A stretch of 64,000 nucleotides of DNA from Heterohyrax brucei (GCA_028571685.1 CM053142.1:62893296-62957295); one strand, 5' to 3'. Positions 1-11,640 are shown, counted from the stretch's first letter. Program-made: numbers and translations. The notes: generated by a model not told the origin, from the letters alone.

Positions 1-200
1 GAGACTTTGGGTGGTGAAGACAGTTAATACTCTTGACTTACTGAAAGGTTGAGTCCAGCCAGAGATGTCTTGGTAGAAAGCCTTTGGTGATCTTCCATAA
101 AATCAGCCAGTGTGGAGCATAGTCTGCTCTGATACAGGTGGGGTTGTCTGTGAGTCAGAATTAACTGAACGGCTACTGGTTTGGCTTTGTTTTGCCTAAT
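1..200 (+). mobile_element. AfroSINE, long variant
   Basis: A tRNA-derived head (gtggtgaagacagttaatac), a middle with atcagcca and a tail gagtcagaattaactgaacgg followed by ggtttggctttgttttg match the AfroSINE pattern. Its 5' end may extend before the window. Confidence 0.8.
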
Positions 201-237
201 GTGCATTGTTCATGTGTATATTAACAAGCAGGCAAGC

Positions 238-372
238 AACCAACCCATCCCCTTATTGCCAGAGTTGATTTTCTTATACAGGGAACCTTGTAAGACAGAG
301 TAGAACTGTCCCATAAGGTTTTCAAGGAGGGGCTGGTGAATTCAAACTGCCAGCTACACCATCAGGGCTCTG
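238..372 (-). mobile_element. AfroSINE, antisense
   Basis: It reads in reverse: caacccatcccc... acagagtagaactgtcccat ... gaattcaaactgccag ... catcagggctc, i.e. the complement of the usual head, middle box and tail. Confidence 0.75.
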
Positions 373-479
373 TGTGCATATTAGCCCTTTAAAGGTCTCT
401 TTAAATCTTTTTTTTTGTTGTTCATTTGTCTCAAGCTTGAGTAAAAGAGTTCATTTTATATTCTGGTTACAGTTCCTTT

Positions 480-743
480 AATAGATATATGATTTGTGAT
501 TATTTTTTCCTACTCTGGCTTTTTTTTTTCTCCCCGTTTTCATAAGGCTGTCTACTTGAGCAAAATTTTAAAAATTTTGATGCAGTCCATTTTTAAACTT
601 TTTTCCTTCCTTTTATGGATTGTGTTCTTTATGCCATTATGTAAGAAATCTTTTCCTAATCCAGTATCACAAAAGATTTTCCTGTTTTCTTCTAGAAGTT
701 GTATAGTTTTAGCTTTTACAGATATAAATCTGTGATCCATTTT
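480..743 (-). mobile_element. Old L1 ORF2 fragment, antisense (first of three pieces)
   Basis: AT-rich sequence with the reverse L1 ORF2 signature around aagatttt...cttctagaagttgtat and gtgatccatttt. The match continues at 2,101 and again at 5,533, so one old L1 was split by two insertions. Confidence 0.75.
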
Positions 744-2100
744 AAGGAGACCTGGTGGCGTAGTGGTTAAGTGCTCAGCTGCCAACTAGAAGATTGGTGT
801 TTCTTAGCCCATCGTCCTCTGCTGAGGAGAAAGATGTGGCTTCCACAAAGATTACTGCCTTAGAAATTCTATGGGAACATTCTGCTGTGTGAGCTGAAGT
901 CTTTATGGATCGGCATCACCATGATGAGTTTTTAGAGCCTTGTTAGTGCACTGGTTAAGATTTCAGCTGCATCCAAAAGGTGGACAGTTCCAACCCACTG
1001 TCTGCTGTGTGGGAGAAAGATGTGGCAGTCTATTTTTGTAAAGATTGTTGTTGTTAGGTGCCATTGACTCAGTTCTGACTTACAGTGACCCTATGTATAA
1101 CATTTTACTTGGGTCCACAATCAATGCCCATGGAAGCAGCAGTGAAGAAATCAAAAGACACATTGCACTGGGAAAATCTACAGCAAAGGAGTTCTTTAAA
1201 GTATTCAAAAATAAGGATGTCACCTTGAAACTAAAATGTGTCTGACTCAGGTCATGGCACTTTCAGTTGCATCATATGCGTGCAAAAGCTGGACCGTGAA
1301 CAAAGAAGACGTAAGAAGAATTGATGCCTTTGAATTGTGGTGTTGGAGAAGACTGTTGAATGTACCATGGACCAACAAAAGAACAAAAGTACAACAACAA
1401 AAGTACAACCAGAGTGCTCCTTGGAAGCAAAGGTGACAAGACTGTGTCTTACATACTTTGGACATGTTGTCTGGAAGGATGAGTTCCGGAGAAGGACATC
1501 ATGCTGGGTAGAGTAGAGCTTCAGAGAAAAAGAGGAAGACCCTTGACGAGATGGATTGGCACAGTGGCTGCAACAATGGGCTTGAGCATAAAAATGATTG
1601 TGGACATGGCACAAGACCGGGTTGTGTTTCGTTCTGTTGTTCATAGGGTCTCTGTGAGTTGGAACTGACTTGATGGTGCTTAACAGCAGCAACAACATGT
1701 ATGACTGAATGAAACATTGCCCTGTCCTGCACAGTCCGCACAATTATTACTGTGTTTGAGTCCATTGTTGCAGCCACTGTGTCATTCCATCTTTTGAGGG
1801 TCTTCCTCTATTCCTCTGACCCTCCATTTTACTAAGCATGATGTCCTTCTCCAGAGATTGATCTTTCCCGATAACATGATCAAAGTATGTGAGACATAAT
1901 CTTGCTATCTGTGCTTTTAAGAAGCATTCTGGTTGTACTTCTCCCAAGACAGATTTATTCGTCCTTTTTGACTGCCCAAGTATTTTTTTTTCCCTTCTGT
2001 AAAGGTGATAGTCTTGGAAACCCTGGGGGCAGTTCTGTTCTGTCCTGTAGAGTTGCTATGATTCAGATTCAACTTGGAGCGGTGGGTTTGGTTAGTTTAC
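744..2100 (+). mobile_element. Composite insertion: AfroSINEs interrupted by two RTE fragments
   Basis: The block is bounded by a perfect 11-bp duplication, tgatccatttt, at 733-743 and 2,101-2,111. Inside are AfroSINE 744-935, a second AfroSINE 937-1,045 that resumes at about 1,991-2,092, and between them an RTE 3' part in + orientation (1,046-1,690) next to an RTE part in - orientation (1,690-1,975). The RTE + part still shows the reverse-transcriptase tail motif around LWCWRRLLNVPW. Confidence 0.75.
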
Positions 2101-2366
2101 TGATCCATTTTGAATTAACTATGTGTATAGTATGAGACAGCACTTGGCTTATAGTATGAGATGAATATGTTTTTTTTTTCTTTTTTTGGCATAGGCAAAT
2201 CCACTTATACCAGCATCATCTTTTGAAAAGAATATCCTTGTCCTGTTGATTTGCCTTGGTGCATTTGTTGACAATCATTTTACTACAGATGTGTGGGTGT
2301 ATTTCTGGACTGTTTTGTTCCACTAATTTATGTGACTATCTGTGCATCAGTACCACACTTTGTTGA
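2101..2366 (-). mobile_element. Old L1 ORF2 fragment, antisense (second piece)
   Basis: It resumes the L1 with gaattaactatg and continues to gtaccacactttgttgac, where the RTE begins. Confidence 0.75.
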
Positions 2367-5300
2367 CTTCTCGTTGTTGTTAGATGCCATCTAGTTGGGT
2401 CTGACCAGTAGTGACTCTGCGTATGATAAAATAAAACATTGCCTGCTCCTGTGCCATGGCCACAGTCGTTGTCTTGCTTGAGCTTATTGTTGTGGCCTCT
2501 GTGTCAGTCCATCTTGTTGAGGGTCTTTCTCTTTTCCACTGAACTGCTGTTTTACCAAGCGTGACATCTTTCTCTAGGATCTGATCCCTCCTGACAATAT
2601 GTCCAAAGTATGTAACATGTGGTTGTGCCATCCTTGTTTCTGAGGAGCACTGTGGCTATATTTTCTCTAGAACAGATCTGTTTATTCTTTTGGCAGTCCA
2701 TGGCATATTCAGTACTCTTCTTCAACACTGCAGTTTACAGGGATCAGTTCTTCTGTATTTATTTATTGTCCGGCTTTCACGTGTGTACAATGTGTTGGAA
2801 AATACCCTGGCTTAAATTAGGCGCAACTTAGTCTTCAAGATGACATCTTAGTTTTTCAGTACTTTAAAGAGAGCTTTTACAGCAGCTTTGCCTAATGCAG
2901 TGCGTCTTTATTTTTTGACTGCTGTTTCCATGGGTGTCGATTGTGGATCTAAGCAAAATGAAATTTTTGACGACCTCAATTTTTTCTCCATTAATCATGA
3001 CGTTGCTTCTTGGTTTGGTTGTGAGGCTTTTTATTTTCTTTATGTTGAGATGTAATTCACATAGAAGGCTGTGGTCTTTGATCCTCACCTGTAAGTGTTT
3101 CAAGTCCTCTTCACTTTCAGGAAGCGAGGTTGGGTCATCTGCATAATGCAGGTTGTTTATGAGTCTTCCTCTAATCCTGCCTCTTTGTTCTTCTTTGTAC
3201 AGTCCAGCTTCTCACATTATTTGCTGGGCATACAGATTAAATAGATATGGTGAAAGGATACAGCTCTGATGTACACCTTTCCTGTCTTTAAACCCTGCAG
3301 AGTCCCCTTGTTCTGTAGATCCATGTACAGATTCCTTGTGAGCACAATTAAGTGTTCTGGAATTCCCATTATCCACAACATTATTCATAATTTGTTATGA
3401 TCCACACAGTTGAATGCCCTTGTCTAGTGAGTAAAACACAGGTAAACATCTTTCTGATATTCTGTGCTTTGAGCCAAGATCCACCTAATGTAAGTAATGA
3501 TAACCCTGGTTCCATGTCCTCTTCTGAATCTGGCTTGAATTTTTGACAGTTCTCTGTCAGTGTAGTGCTGCAGCCACTTTTGGATGATCTTCAGCAAAAT
3601 TTTACTTTTGTGTGATATAATGATAATATTCAATAATTTCTACATTCATTTGGATCACCTTTCTTGGGAATAGGCATAAATACAGATGTCTTCCAGTCAT
3701 TTGGCCAGGTAGGAAATTGAGCACATTCAGTGCTGCGACCGTTTGTTGAAACATCTCAGTTGATATTTCGTTAATTTTTAGAGCCTTTTTTTTTTTGCCA
3801 GTGCCTTCAGTGCATCTTGGACTTTTTTCCTTCATTACCATCAGCTCCTGATAATATATGTTACATCTTGAAAGGATTGAACACTGATCCATTGGTTTTT
3901 GGAATAATGACTCTGTGAAGTCCTTGCATCTTCTTTTGATGCTTCCTGTGTTGCACAGTATTTCCCCCATAAAACCCTTTACTGTTGCAACCTGAGGCTT
4001 GAATTTTTTGTCAGTTTTTTTAGCTTGAGAAACCCTGAGAATGTTCTTTGCTTTTGGTTTTCTATCTCCAGCTCTTTGTACATGTCTTAATACTTTGTAA
4101 TGTCTTCTTGAGCCATCTTTGAGAACTTCTTTTCATCATTTTTTCCTTGTACTTTGGCTGCTTGACCTTCAAGAACAAGTTAGAGTCTCTCCTTATATCA
4201 GTTTTGATCTTTTCTTTCTTCCCTGTCTTTTTAGTTCATGGTTTCTTTGTATGTGATGTCCTTTCACAACTTCTGACTCGAGGGCACTTAGCTTGGCTTT
4301 TCACAACTTGTCTGGTCTTTGGTCTTTAGTGTTCAACACATCAAATCCATTCTTGAGATGGTCTCTAAATTAAGGTGGGACTACTCGAAATTATACTTTG
4401 GCCCTTGTAGACTTGTTCTGATTTTCTTCAGTTTCACTGTGAGCTTCCATGTGAGCAATTGATGTTCTGTTTCACAGTCAGCCCCTGGCCTTGTTCTGAC
4501 TGATGATACTGAGCTTTTCCATTGTCCCTTTACATGAATGTAGTTGATTTCCTGTGTTTGGTCTGGTGAGCTCCATACTTATAGTTGCTGTTTATGTTGA
4601 TGTGAAAAGGTATGTGCAATGAAGTTGTCATCAGTCTTGGAAAATTCTAACATGCAATGTCCAGTATTGTTTCTATCACAAAGGCCATATTTTCCAACTA
4701 CCAGTCCTTTTTGTTTCCAACTTTTGCGTTGTCATTACCAGTGCATCCTGATTGGATGTTTGATCAACTTCTTACTGCAGAAGCTGGTAGAAATCTTCAA
4801 TTTCTTCATCTTTGGCCTTAGTGACTGATGCACAAATTTGAGTAATAGTCACGTTAACTGGTCTTAATTGTAGGTGTATAGATATCCTATTGCTTATAGC
4901 ATTGTACTTCAGGATAGATTTTAAAATGTTCTTTTTGACAGTGCATTCAGTGTAATTCCTCTTCAAGTTGTAATTGCTGACATAGTATACCATATGATTG
5001 TCTAATTCAAAATGGCCAGTACCTACAGTCGAGTTCAGCTCACTAATGCTTGGGATCTCAGTATTTATATGTTACATTTCATTTGTGATGATTTCTAATT
5101 TTTCAGATTCGTACTTGGTGTGTTCTACATTCCGATTATTAATAAATGTTTATGGCTGTTTCTTCTCCTTTGGAGTCGTGCCACATCAGCAAATGAAGGT
5201 CCTGAACGCTTGACTCCATCCATGTCATTAAGGTTGACTCTACTTTGTGGAGGCAGCTTTTCCTCAGCAGCCTTTTGAGTACCCAGCCTGGGGGGCTCAT

Positions 5301-5526
5301 CATCTGGCGGTGTATGAGACAGTGTTCCACTGCTGCTCATAAAGTTTTTACTGGGTAATTCTTTTTCAGAAGTAAACAGCTGGTCCTTTTTCCTAGTCTG
5401 TTTTAGTCTGGAGGCTTGACTGAAACCTGTCCATCTTGGGTGATCCTGCTAGTACCTGAATACCGGTGGCATAACTTCCAGTATTACAACAGCACATAAT
5501 GCAAGCCTCCACAGTATGACAGATCA
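2367..5526 (-). mobile_element. Near full-length RTE (BovB-like) LINE, antisense, decayed
   Basis: About 3.16 kb in reverse orientation, starting at a (gtt)n tail and ending in a 5' region near 5,520. Length and order fit RTE: 5' region at 5,130-5,525, apurinic endonuclease region ~4,300-5,130 and reverse transcriptase ~2,500-4,300. The minus-strand frame at 3,424-3,633 has IRWI and YLCF, typical of RT motif regions, but the coding frame is cut by many stops and shifts. A tgttga duplication flanks it (2,361-2,366 and 5,527-5,532). It is not functional. Confidence 0.82.
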
Positions 5527-5532
5527 TGTTGA

Positions 5533-5800
5533 TTACTTTAGCTTTATAGTGAGCTTTGATGTCCAGTAGTAAGGGCTCTAACTTTGTTCTTCTTTTTCAA
5601 AATGATTTTGGTTATTTCCAAGCAGTGCGTACTTGTGTATAAATTTTAGGATCATCATCTCAGTTTCAACAACAACAAAAGCCTATAAGGATTTTGATAC
5701 AGATTGCCTTGACTCTGCAGATCAGTTTGGGGAGAATTGCTTTCTGGTTTCATGCATTTTTAGGGATTTATTGACAATTTTTTATTTCACCATTGAGTGT
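5533..5800 (-). mobile_element. Old L1 ORF2 fragment, antisense (third piece)
   Basis: It continues the split L1 with attactttagctttatag ... actttgttcttctttttc, the complement of the conserved ORF2 segment that follows the sequence at 2,360. It ends about 50 bases before exon a. Confidence 0.75.
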
Positions 5801-5851
5801 CAGACCTGATCTCTTATCAGTCTGTTCTCTTTCTGCATTCTGACCTTTTAG

Positions 5852-5986
5852 GGTGTACAAATGCCGAATTTAGATCTTAAGGAAAAAGTAGAGCCTGAGG
5901 TTCTTGGCAATGAAGTCCAAACCTCCCCCGAGCCCGGCACAAGAGTGAACATTCTGCCAAAGAGAACACGACGTCTGAAATCTCAG
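5852..5986 (+). CDS. KDM5A: KDM5A exon a: linker after ARID (residues ~180-224)
   Basis: An exon of 45 whole codons, phase 0 at both ends, beginning G-V-Q-M-P-N-L-D and ending in a basic stretch (PKRTRR). The acceptor has a pyrimidine-rich tract ending ttttag; the donor is cag|gtatca. It encodes the acidic-then-basic linker between the DNA-binding ARID domain (exons upstream of the window) and PHD1. The basic run near its end looks like a nuclear-localisation type patch, which is inference. Against the human protein as I remember it, residues just after the EVL triplet differ (GNEV here), so this is one of the less constrained exons. It is the first exon in the window; 5.85 kb of intron precedes it. 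Confidence 0.93.
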
Positions 5987-6000
5987 GTATCAGTGTCCAT

Positions 6001-7309
6001 GGTTTTTTTTTGTTTTTGTTTTTTGTGCTTTGAATGAAAGTTTACAGTTCATGTTAGTTTCTCTTACAAAAACATATACACACATTGTTACATGACCCAA
6101 GTTGTTCTCCGTATAGTGTGACACCATACTGCTCCTCCTCACCCCAGATTTCTTGTGTCCTTTCAACCAGTTCCTGTCCCTTTCTGCCTTCTCTTTGTGC
6201 CTTCAGACCAGAGCTGACCATTTAGTCTCATGTATCTACTTGAGTTAAGAAGCACACTGTTCATGTGTATTATTTTTGTAGCCATTCTTTTGTTTGTCTG
6301 AAGAGTTGACTTCTGGAATAGTTTTAGCTTTGAGCTAACAGAGAGCCCAGAGGCCTTGTCTTCTGGGGTCCTTCCAGTTTTAGTCAGACCATTAAGTCTG
6401 GTCTTTTTACTAGAATCCAGTTCTGTACCTTACTTTTCTTCCTGCTCCAACAGAGTCTATCTTTTGTGTTCTCTTTCAGGGTGGTCGTTGGTGATAACTG
6501 GGCTGATCTTAGGCTGATAGAATCTCTGATGAGTCAGAATCAACTCCATAGCCGTGGGTTTGGTTGGGTTTGGTTTGGTTTGTTTTTCTGTCTCTTGGAA
6601 ACCCTAGTGGAGTAATGGTTAAGTGCTATGTTTGCTAACTATGAGGTTGCCAGTTGAGATCTGCCAGTTGCTCCTTGGAAAGTCTGTGGGGCAGTTCTGC
6701 TCTGTCCTGTAGTGTCACCATGAGTTGGAATTGACTCAACAATAGTGGGTTTGGTTTTTCTGTCTCTTGGACTCATATTTTCCCTATGTCTTTGGTGTTG
6801 TTCCTTCTCCTTTTCTTCAGGAAATTGGGACCAATTGGTAAATAATTGCTTGCAGCTAAATAATTATTTGCTGACTCCAGATGCCACGTGCCACAGTGAG
6901 ATGCAGTATATTTTTTAAATAAACTCTGTTATGCCAGTTGTCGTAGATATCCCTTGAAACCATGGTTCGTGGACCCATGTCCCTGCTACTCTGTCCCTTA
7001 AGTGTTTGGTTGTACTCCTGAAACTTCTTAGCTTTTGACTGAGTTCAGTTGTATTGATTTCCCTTGTATTGTGTGTTGTTCTTCCCTTTACCTAAAATAA
7101 TTATTACTTACCACTGAGTTAGTAAATACCCTTCTCCTTCAAAATAATTTCATTTGGCATAATACCTTCTAGATGCATCCATGTTAAATGAAGATGTTTT
7201 GAGGATTCATCATTGTTCTTTATCATCGCATAGTATTCTACCTGTATGAATATATGACAGTTTGCTTATCCATTCATCCATTTATGGGCATCTAGTTTGT
7301 TTCTATCTT
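6001..7309 (-). mobile_element. Older L1 3' UTR and ORF2 end, antisense (first piece)
   Basis: It starts at a poly-T run that represents the poly-A tail, followed by gaatgaaagtttac. It then runs through the older 3' UTR to the ORF2 end region (tatccattcatccatttatg). It continues at 8,085 after a younger L1 insertion. SINEs sit inside at 6,523-6,754. Confidence 0.78.
6523..6754 (+). mobile_element. Two AfroSINEs, one inserted in the tail of the other
   Basis: A 3' SINE fragment (6,523-6,582, gagtcagaatcaactcc then repeated ggttt) is followed by a complete SINE (6,600-6,754). The complete copy is flanked by a 17-bp duplication, tttttctgtctcttgga, at 6,583-6,599 and 6,755-6,771. Confidence 0.85.
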
Positions 7310-8072
7310 ACTTTTTTACCTCCTCCATTTTTTTTTTATTATGACTGAGTGAAAATGTGCATTCCCATATAAATTTACATGTCCACCTATATGCAGCTTC
7401 CACTGCTCTCCCTGCCCAGTGACAGCGTACTATTCCTCTCTGTTCCATACATATCTTATCCTCCCAACAGTCTCCTTTCTCCTGCTCTCTACCCACTCCC
7501 CTTACTCCAGCCAGAGGTCAGCAGGATGATATCCTATAGATACATAGGACCATAAAGTGCATCCAATATGTGGTCACTCTGCATTGCCAAGTCCAATCCC
7601 TTCATGTCTGAAGAGTGGACCTTTGTTATGATTTGTGGGCAAGGGCAGGATCAGAGTCAGGGGCCACGCTCCCAGGGGAACCCTCAAGCCACTGGACCAT
7701 CAATTGCGGTCTTTTAGTGGAGATCTCAGGATGCACCTCTTTTTGTTCTTGTGTTGCCAGTGAGACTCAACTTAGTGAGCTCCATCACGGCTATCACTGG
7801 TGGTGGCCAGGCACCATCCAGTTCTTCCGGTCCCAAGTCTATGTAGGCACCCACTCATGTGGGTCTCTCCATCTTCTGGGTTATCTTTACCCCATGTCAT
7901 TTTGGTCCTCGGTGATCATCCATTCCTGCTGAGTTGGAACCATTTGCTGTGCCCTCGGATGGCAGCTTGGCAGTTTTTAAGACCCCAGACGCCACTCAGC
8001 AATGTGGGTTGCAGAGAGCCCTCTTAGTATAATGCTAGTTGTGCCAATTGGCCTCGATTTTGCCTGAGAGCA
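7310..8072 (-). mobile_element. Young-lineage L1, 5'-truncated 3' UTR, antisense
   Basis: A poly-T run near 7,330 is followed by tgactgagtgaaaatg and the complete 3' UTR module (…gaccccagacgccactcag…). It is flanked by a 12-bp duplication, tgtttctatctt, at 7,298-7,309 and 8,073-8,084, so it landed inside the older L1. No protein-coding part remains. Confidence 0.88.
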
Positions 8073-8084
8073 TGTTTCTATCTT

Positions 8085-8489
8085 TTTTGCTATTGTGAGC
8101 AGTGCTGTAGTGAATATGGGTATACATGTATCCATTCACGCAAGAGATTTTACTTCTCTGGAATTTATTCCAAGAAGTAAAATTGCTGGATTATATAATA
8201 TTTCTAGGTTTTTAGGGAAGTGTCAAATCTATTTTGAAGTGGTTTACCATTTTGCATTCCTGCTAGCAGTGTGTTAAGTGCTCTAGTCTCTAGAACGTCT
8301 CAAACATTTAATATTTTGTGTTTTGCAGGTTTAGTGCTAGCCTTCTTTGGATTAGATTAAATCTCACTATAGTTTTCATTTGTAGTTCTCTAATGACTGA
8401 TGATCAGGAGCATTTCCTTGTGTACCTGTTAGCTGCCTAAATGTCCCTTTTGTTGAAAGACCTGTACATATCTTTGCCATAGGCCATTT
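8085..8489 (-). mobile_element. Older L1 ORF2 end, antisense (second piece)
   Basis: It resumes the old L1 with ttttgctattgtgagcagtg and the ORF2 C-terminal region, then is cut again at the next young L1. Confidence 0.75.
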
Positions 8490-9832
8490 ATTTATTTATT
8501 TTATTTATTTATTTTTATTTTTATTTAACACAACTGAGTGAAAATGTACATTCACATGTAAATTTACATGCCCCCCTATATGCAGCTTCCACTGCTCTCC
8601 CTGTCCGGTGACTGCACACTATTCCTCTCTGCTCCATACATGTCTCATCCTCCCAACAGTCTCCTTTCCCCTCCTCTCTGTCCACTCCCCTTCCTCCAGC
8701 CAGAGGTCAGCAAGATGATATCCTATAGATGTATAGAACCATAAAGTGCTGCCAATATATGGTCACTCTGCATTGCCAAGTCCAATCCATTCCTGTCCAA
8801 GGAGTGGACCTTTGTTATAATTTATGGGAACGGGCAGCATCAGGGCTGGGGGCCATGCTCTCTCAGAGGAACCCCAGAAACGCTGGACCATCAATTGAGG
8901 TCTTTTAGTGGAGATCTCATGATGCACCTCTTTTTATTCTTGTGTTGCCAGTGAGGCTCCTCTCTGTGAGCTCCGTCATGGCTATCACTGGTGGTGGCCA
9001 GGCACCATCCGATTCTTCCGGTCCCAGGTCGATGTAGGCACCCACTCTTGTGGGTCTCTCTGTCTTCTCGGTTGTCTTTACCGCATGCCATTTTGGCCCT
9101 CGGTGAGCATCCGTTCCTGCTGAGTTGGGACCATTTGCTGTCTCCTCGGATGGCAGCTTGGCAGCTTTTAAGACCCCAGACGCCACTCAGCAATGTGGGG
9201 TGCAGAGAGCTCTCTTAGCAAAACGCTAGTTGTGCCAATTTGCCTGGAATTCGCCTAAGAGCATGGTCCCCCGCCCCCCGCCCCAGCTACTCTGTCCTTG
9301 CAGTATTGAGTTAAGATGGAAGGAGTACTCAAGTTATGCTGAAGTCCACTTAATGTTGTTCTTGCTCCTAATGTGTGCTGTCACCGCTTTCTCCCAACTA
9401 GATTTCTAGTAACTACCTAAACTAAATGCTCCCCCCCTTACCCTCCCTCCCTCCCTCCCCTCCTTTGCAGCTGTCAAAGAGTCTTTTCTTCTATACACAA
9501 GTCTGTTTTTGAGGTCTTATCATAGAGGTCTCATACAGTATTTGTCCTTTTGTTGCTGACTACTCTCACTCAACATAATGTCTTCCAGTTGAAACCAGGT
9601 TAGGAGATGTTTCCTGGAATCATCGTTATTCTTTATCATTGTGTAGTGCTCCGTTGAGTATATGTACCACAGTTTACCTATCCATTCTTCTATTGTTGGG
9701 CATCTGGGTTGATTCCACCTTTTTGCTATTGTGGACTGTGCCGCGATAAACATTCTGGTGCGTGTGTCCGTCGGTGTGAAAGGCCTTGAATCTGTAGGAT
9801 ATATTCCAAGTAGTGGAATTACTGGGTCAAAT
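8490..9832 (-). mobile_element. Young L1, 5'-truncated 3' end (1.34 kb), antisense
   Basis: It has a (ttta)n-modified tail at 8,486-8,525, a 3' UTR with a CCCCGCCCC-rich tract at ~9,267-9,285 and a CCCTCCCT tract near 9,440, and the last ~95 ORF2 codons (minus-strand frame at 9,520-9,753: FIAAQST, WNQPRCPTIEEW). A 12-bp duplication, cataggccattt, flanks it (8,478-8,489 and 9,833-9,844). It is about 96% identical by eye to the 3' end of the L1 at 20,808. Confidence 0.9.
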
Positions 9833-9844
9833 CATAGGCCATTT

Positions 9845-10004
9845 TTTAACAGGGATTTTCAGTGCACTGACCATGCAGAATAGTTGTCTGGTCATGTGAG
9901 ACTGTTCACATCCTACTCCTATTTAAAATGTGAAGAGACATGCTTTTCTTATTGCCTGTGAAGTGAATAAGGAAAAAATTGTGAACTTCAGTCTAAATTC
10001 ACTT
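9845..10004. other. Intron, no feature recognised
   Basis: A short stretch between L1 pieces; I see no repeat signature or gene. Confidence 0.5.
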
Positions 10005-11640
10005 AAAAAAAACTCTGTTAATTTTGGTATTTATTATGAACATATTTAAACATGTGTCCAAGTAGAGAAAATAGTATATTATCACCTAGATTTAGCTGTT
10101 ACCAGATTTTGCCTCAGTTTCTTTATCTGTACCTATTTTCCCCTCTGCAATGTTTTGCAGCATATCTTACACATTGTTACATTTCATCCAAATACTTCGA
10201 TATTTCTCTCTAAAAAGTAAGATCAATTTTTGTCATTTTGCCAGGTTTTCTACTGGGTATGTGATGTTTTTTTCATCCCCAGTCTGTCGTTTGTCTTTTG
10301 ATTTGCTGATTGAGATTTTTGGTTTTGTTTTTGTCATGCAGTGTTTTGGTTTTTTTTTTTAAATAAAATAATTTATCAGTGTTTTTATTGCATCTGTATT
10401 TTTAGCTATAGTTAGAAAGCGTTTTTCCTTTATTTAGGTTGTGAAGGAATTCACCCATGTAGTCTTCTAATTTCAATGTTTTCTTTTAGAACTTTTGTTT
10501 GTTTGGACTTACAGATTCAGCTATATCTTGGTTTAAGTGTCTGTCCAGTTGGTCCAATGTAATTAAAAAAAAATCCTTTTTTTAGTTTGAATTGCCCTCT
10601 TAATTGAACATTAAATTTTCTTAAGTACTTAGGTCTGTTTCAGGCCTTTCTGTGCTGTTTCCCCAGTCCATTGCTATGTACCCTCTGTAATACCATACTA
10701 ATTTATATTTTAATTATAGAGACTGTAATATATTTTAAAAACTGGTAGGGCTCGTCTTACTCCATTACTTTGGAGTTTATTAAGTACGATGATGTTAGCT
10801 TTAGGATTCAAGTTTATATGCATTTTGTCATATTAAAAATCCAATTCTTGTTTTACTTTTTTGTTGGCAATGGGTGTTGAATTATGTTAAAGGCTTTTTC
10901 TGTATCCGTGAGGATAATTTGTGACTTTTTTCGTAAATCAGTTAATATGATTCATTATTTTAATAGATTTCCGGATATTGAAATACCAGTATCCTTATAC
11001 TACTAGAATAAAGGTTACTTTATTTACTTTTAGTGTACTGTTGGATTTTATTCTCTAGAATTTTTGCTTTGGATTAATACATGAGATTGAGGAACATTTG
11101 TGTGTATGTGTGTGTGCATACATGTGCTCTCTTTATAAGGTTGCAAGAATCAGCGTTACATTCTTTATGAAAAGTGTAGGTTTTCCACTTTTTTGTCACT
11201 GATATATAATAACTTATGTAGCATTGAGATTATTTTTGATGGTGATTTGGACATATTCTCCAGTAGAACCATCTGACCTACTTTGATAATTTCCTGTTTC
11301 TTTTAAATAAATTGGTCTGTTTAAGTGTTCTGTTTTTATTTACTCAAGTCATTTTTAGGAATTATGTTTTCCTAGAAAGTTATCTATTTTAATTAGTTTT
11401 TAGATTTATTTGCATAATTGTACAGAATAGACTTACAGTTTGAAAAATTCTATGTTTCAGATACTTCTCTTTGTGTTATCTTTTTCCCCTTGATTATATT
11501 AGGTAGTGAGTTTTTTGTGTATTCTATTGATTTTGTTTTCCCTGTTAAGAAGCTTTATCCTGTATTAGAAGATGAAAATGTTTCCTAGAGACTTTCTCTT
11601 ATGTTTCATTAGTTAGTACTGGACCATATTCCTTTCCTAG
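10005..11640 (-). mobile_element. Ancient eutherian L1 (L1M-like), 3' UTR and ORF2, antisense
   Basis: 10,005-10,235 resembles the L1M 3' UTR (aatacttc...atctctaaaaagtaag). 10,240-11,640 follows ORF2 in reverse (ttgaattatgttaaaggctttttctg ... for the RT region). It is strongly diverged. A short GT-rich run sits at 11,098-11,125. Confidence 0.65.

Noticed and set aside
1252-1743. A 163-codon minus-strand frame
   Set aside because: It is antisense to RTE coding sequence and rich in His/Cys/Leu as expected for a shadow frame.
6600-6754. tRNA-like heads in the SINEs as tRNA genes
   Set aside because: Only the promoter-like half is preserved. No complete cloverleaf can be drawn and the sequence continues into SINE body and tail.
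7615-8027. Open frames of 75-105 codons on the + strand
   Set aside because: They are the complement strand of an L1 3' UTR and carry no protein similarity.
8891-9193. Conserved open frames of 89-100 codons repeated at 21,190-21,492 and 32,770-33,039
   Set aside because: They lie in the 3' UTRs of closely related L1 copies and begin at GTG or CTG rather than ATG. Similarity reflects recent copying, not a separate gene.
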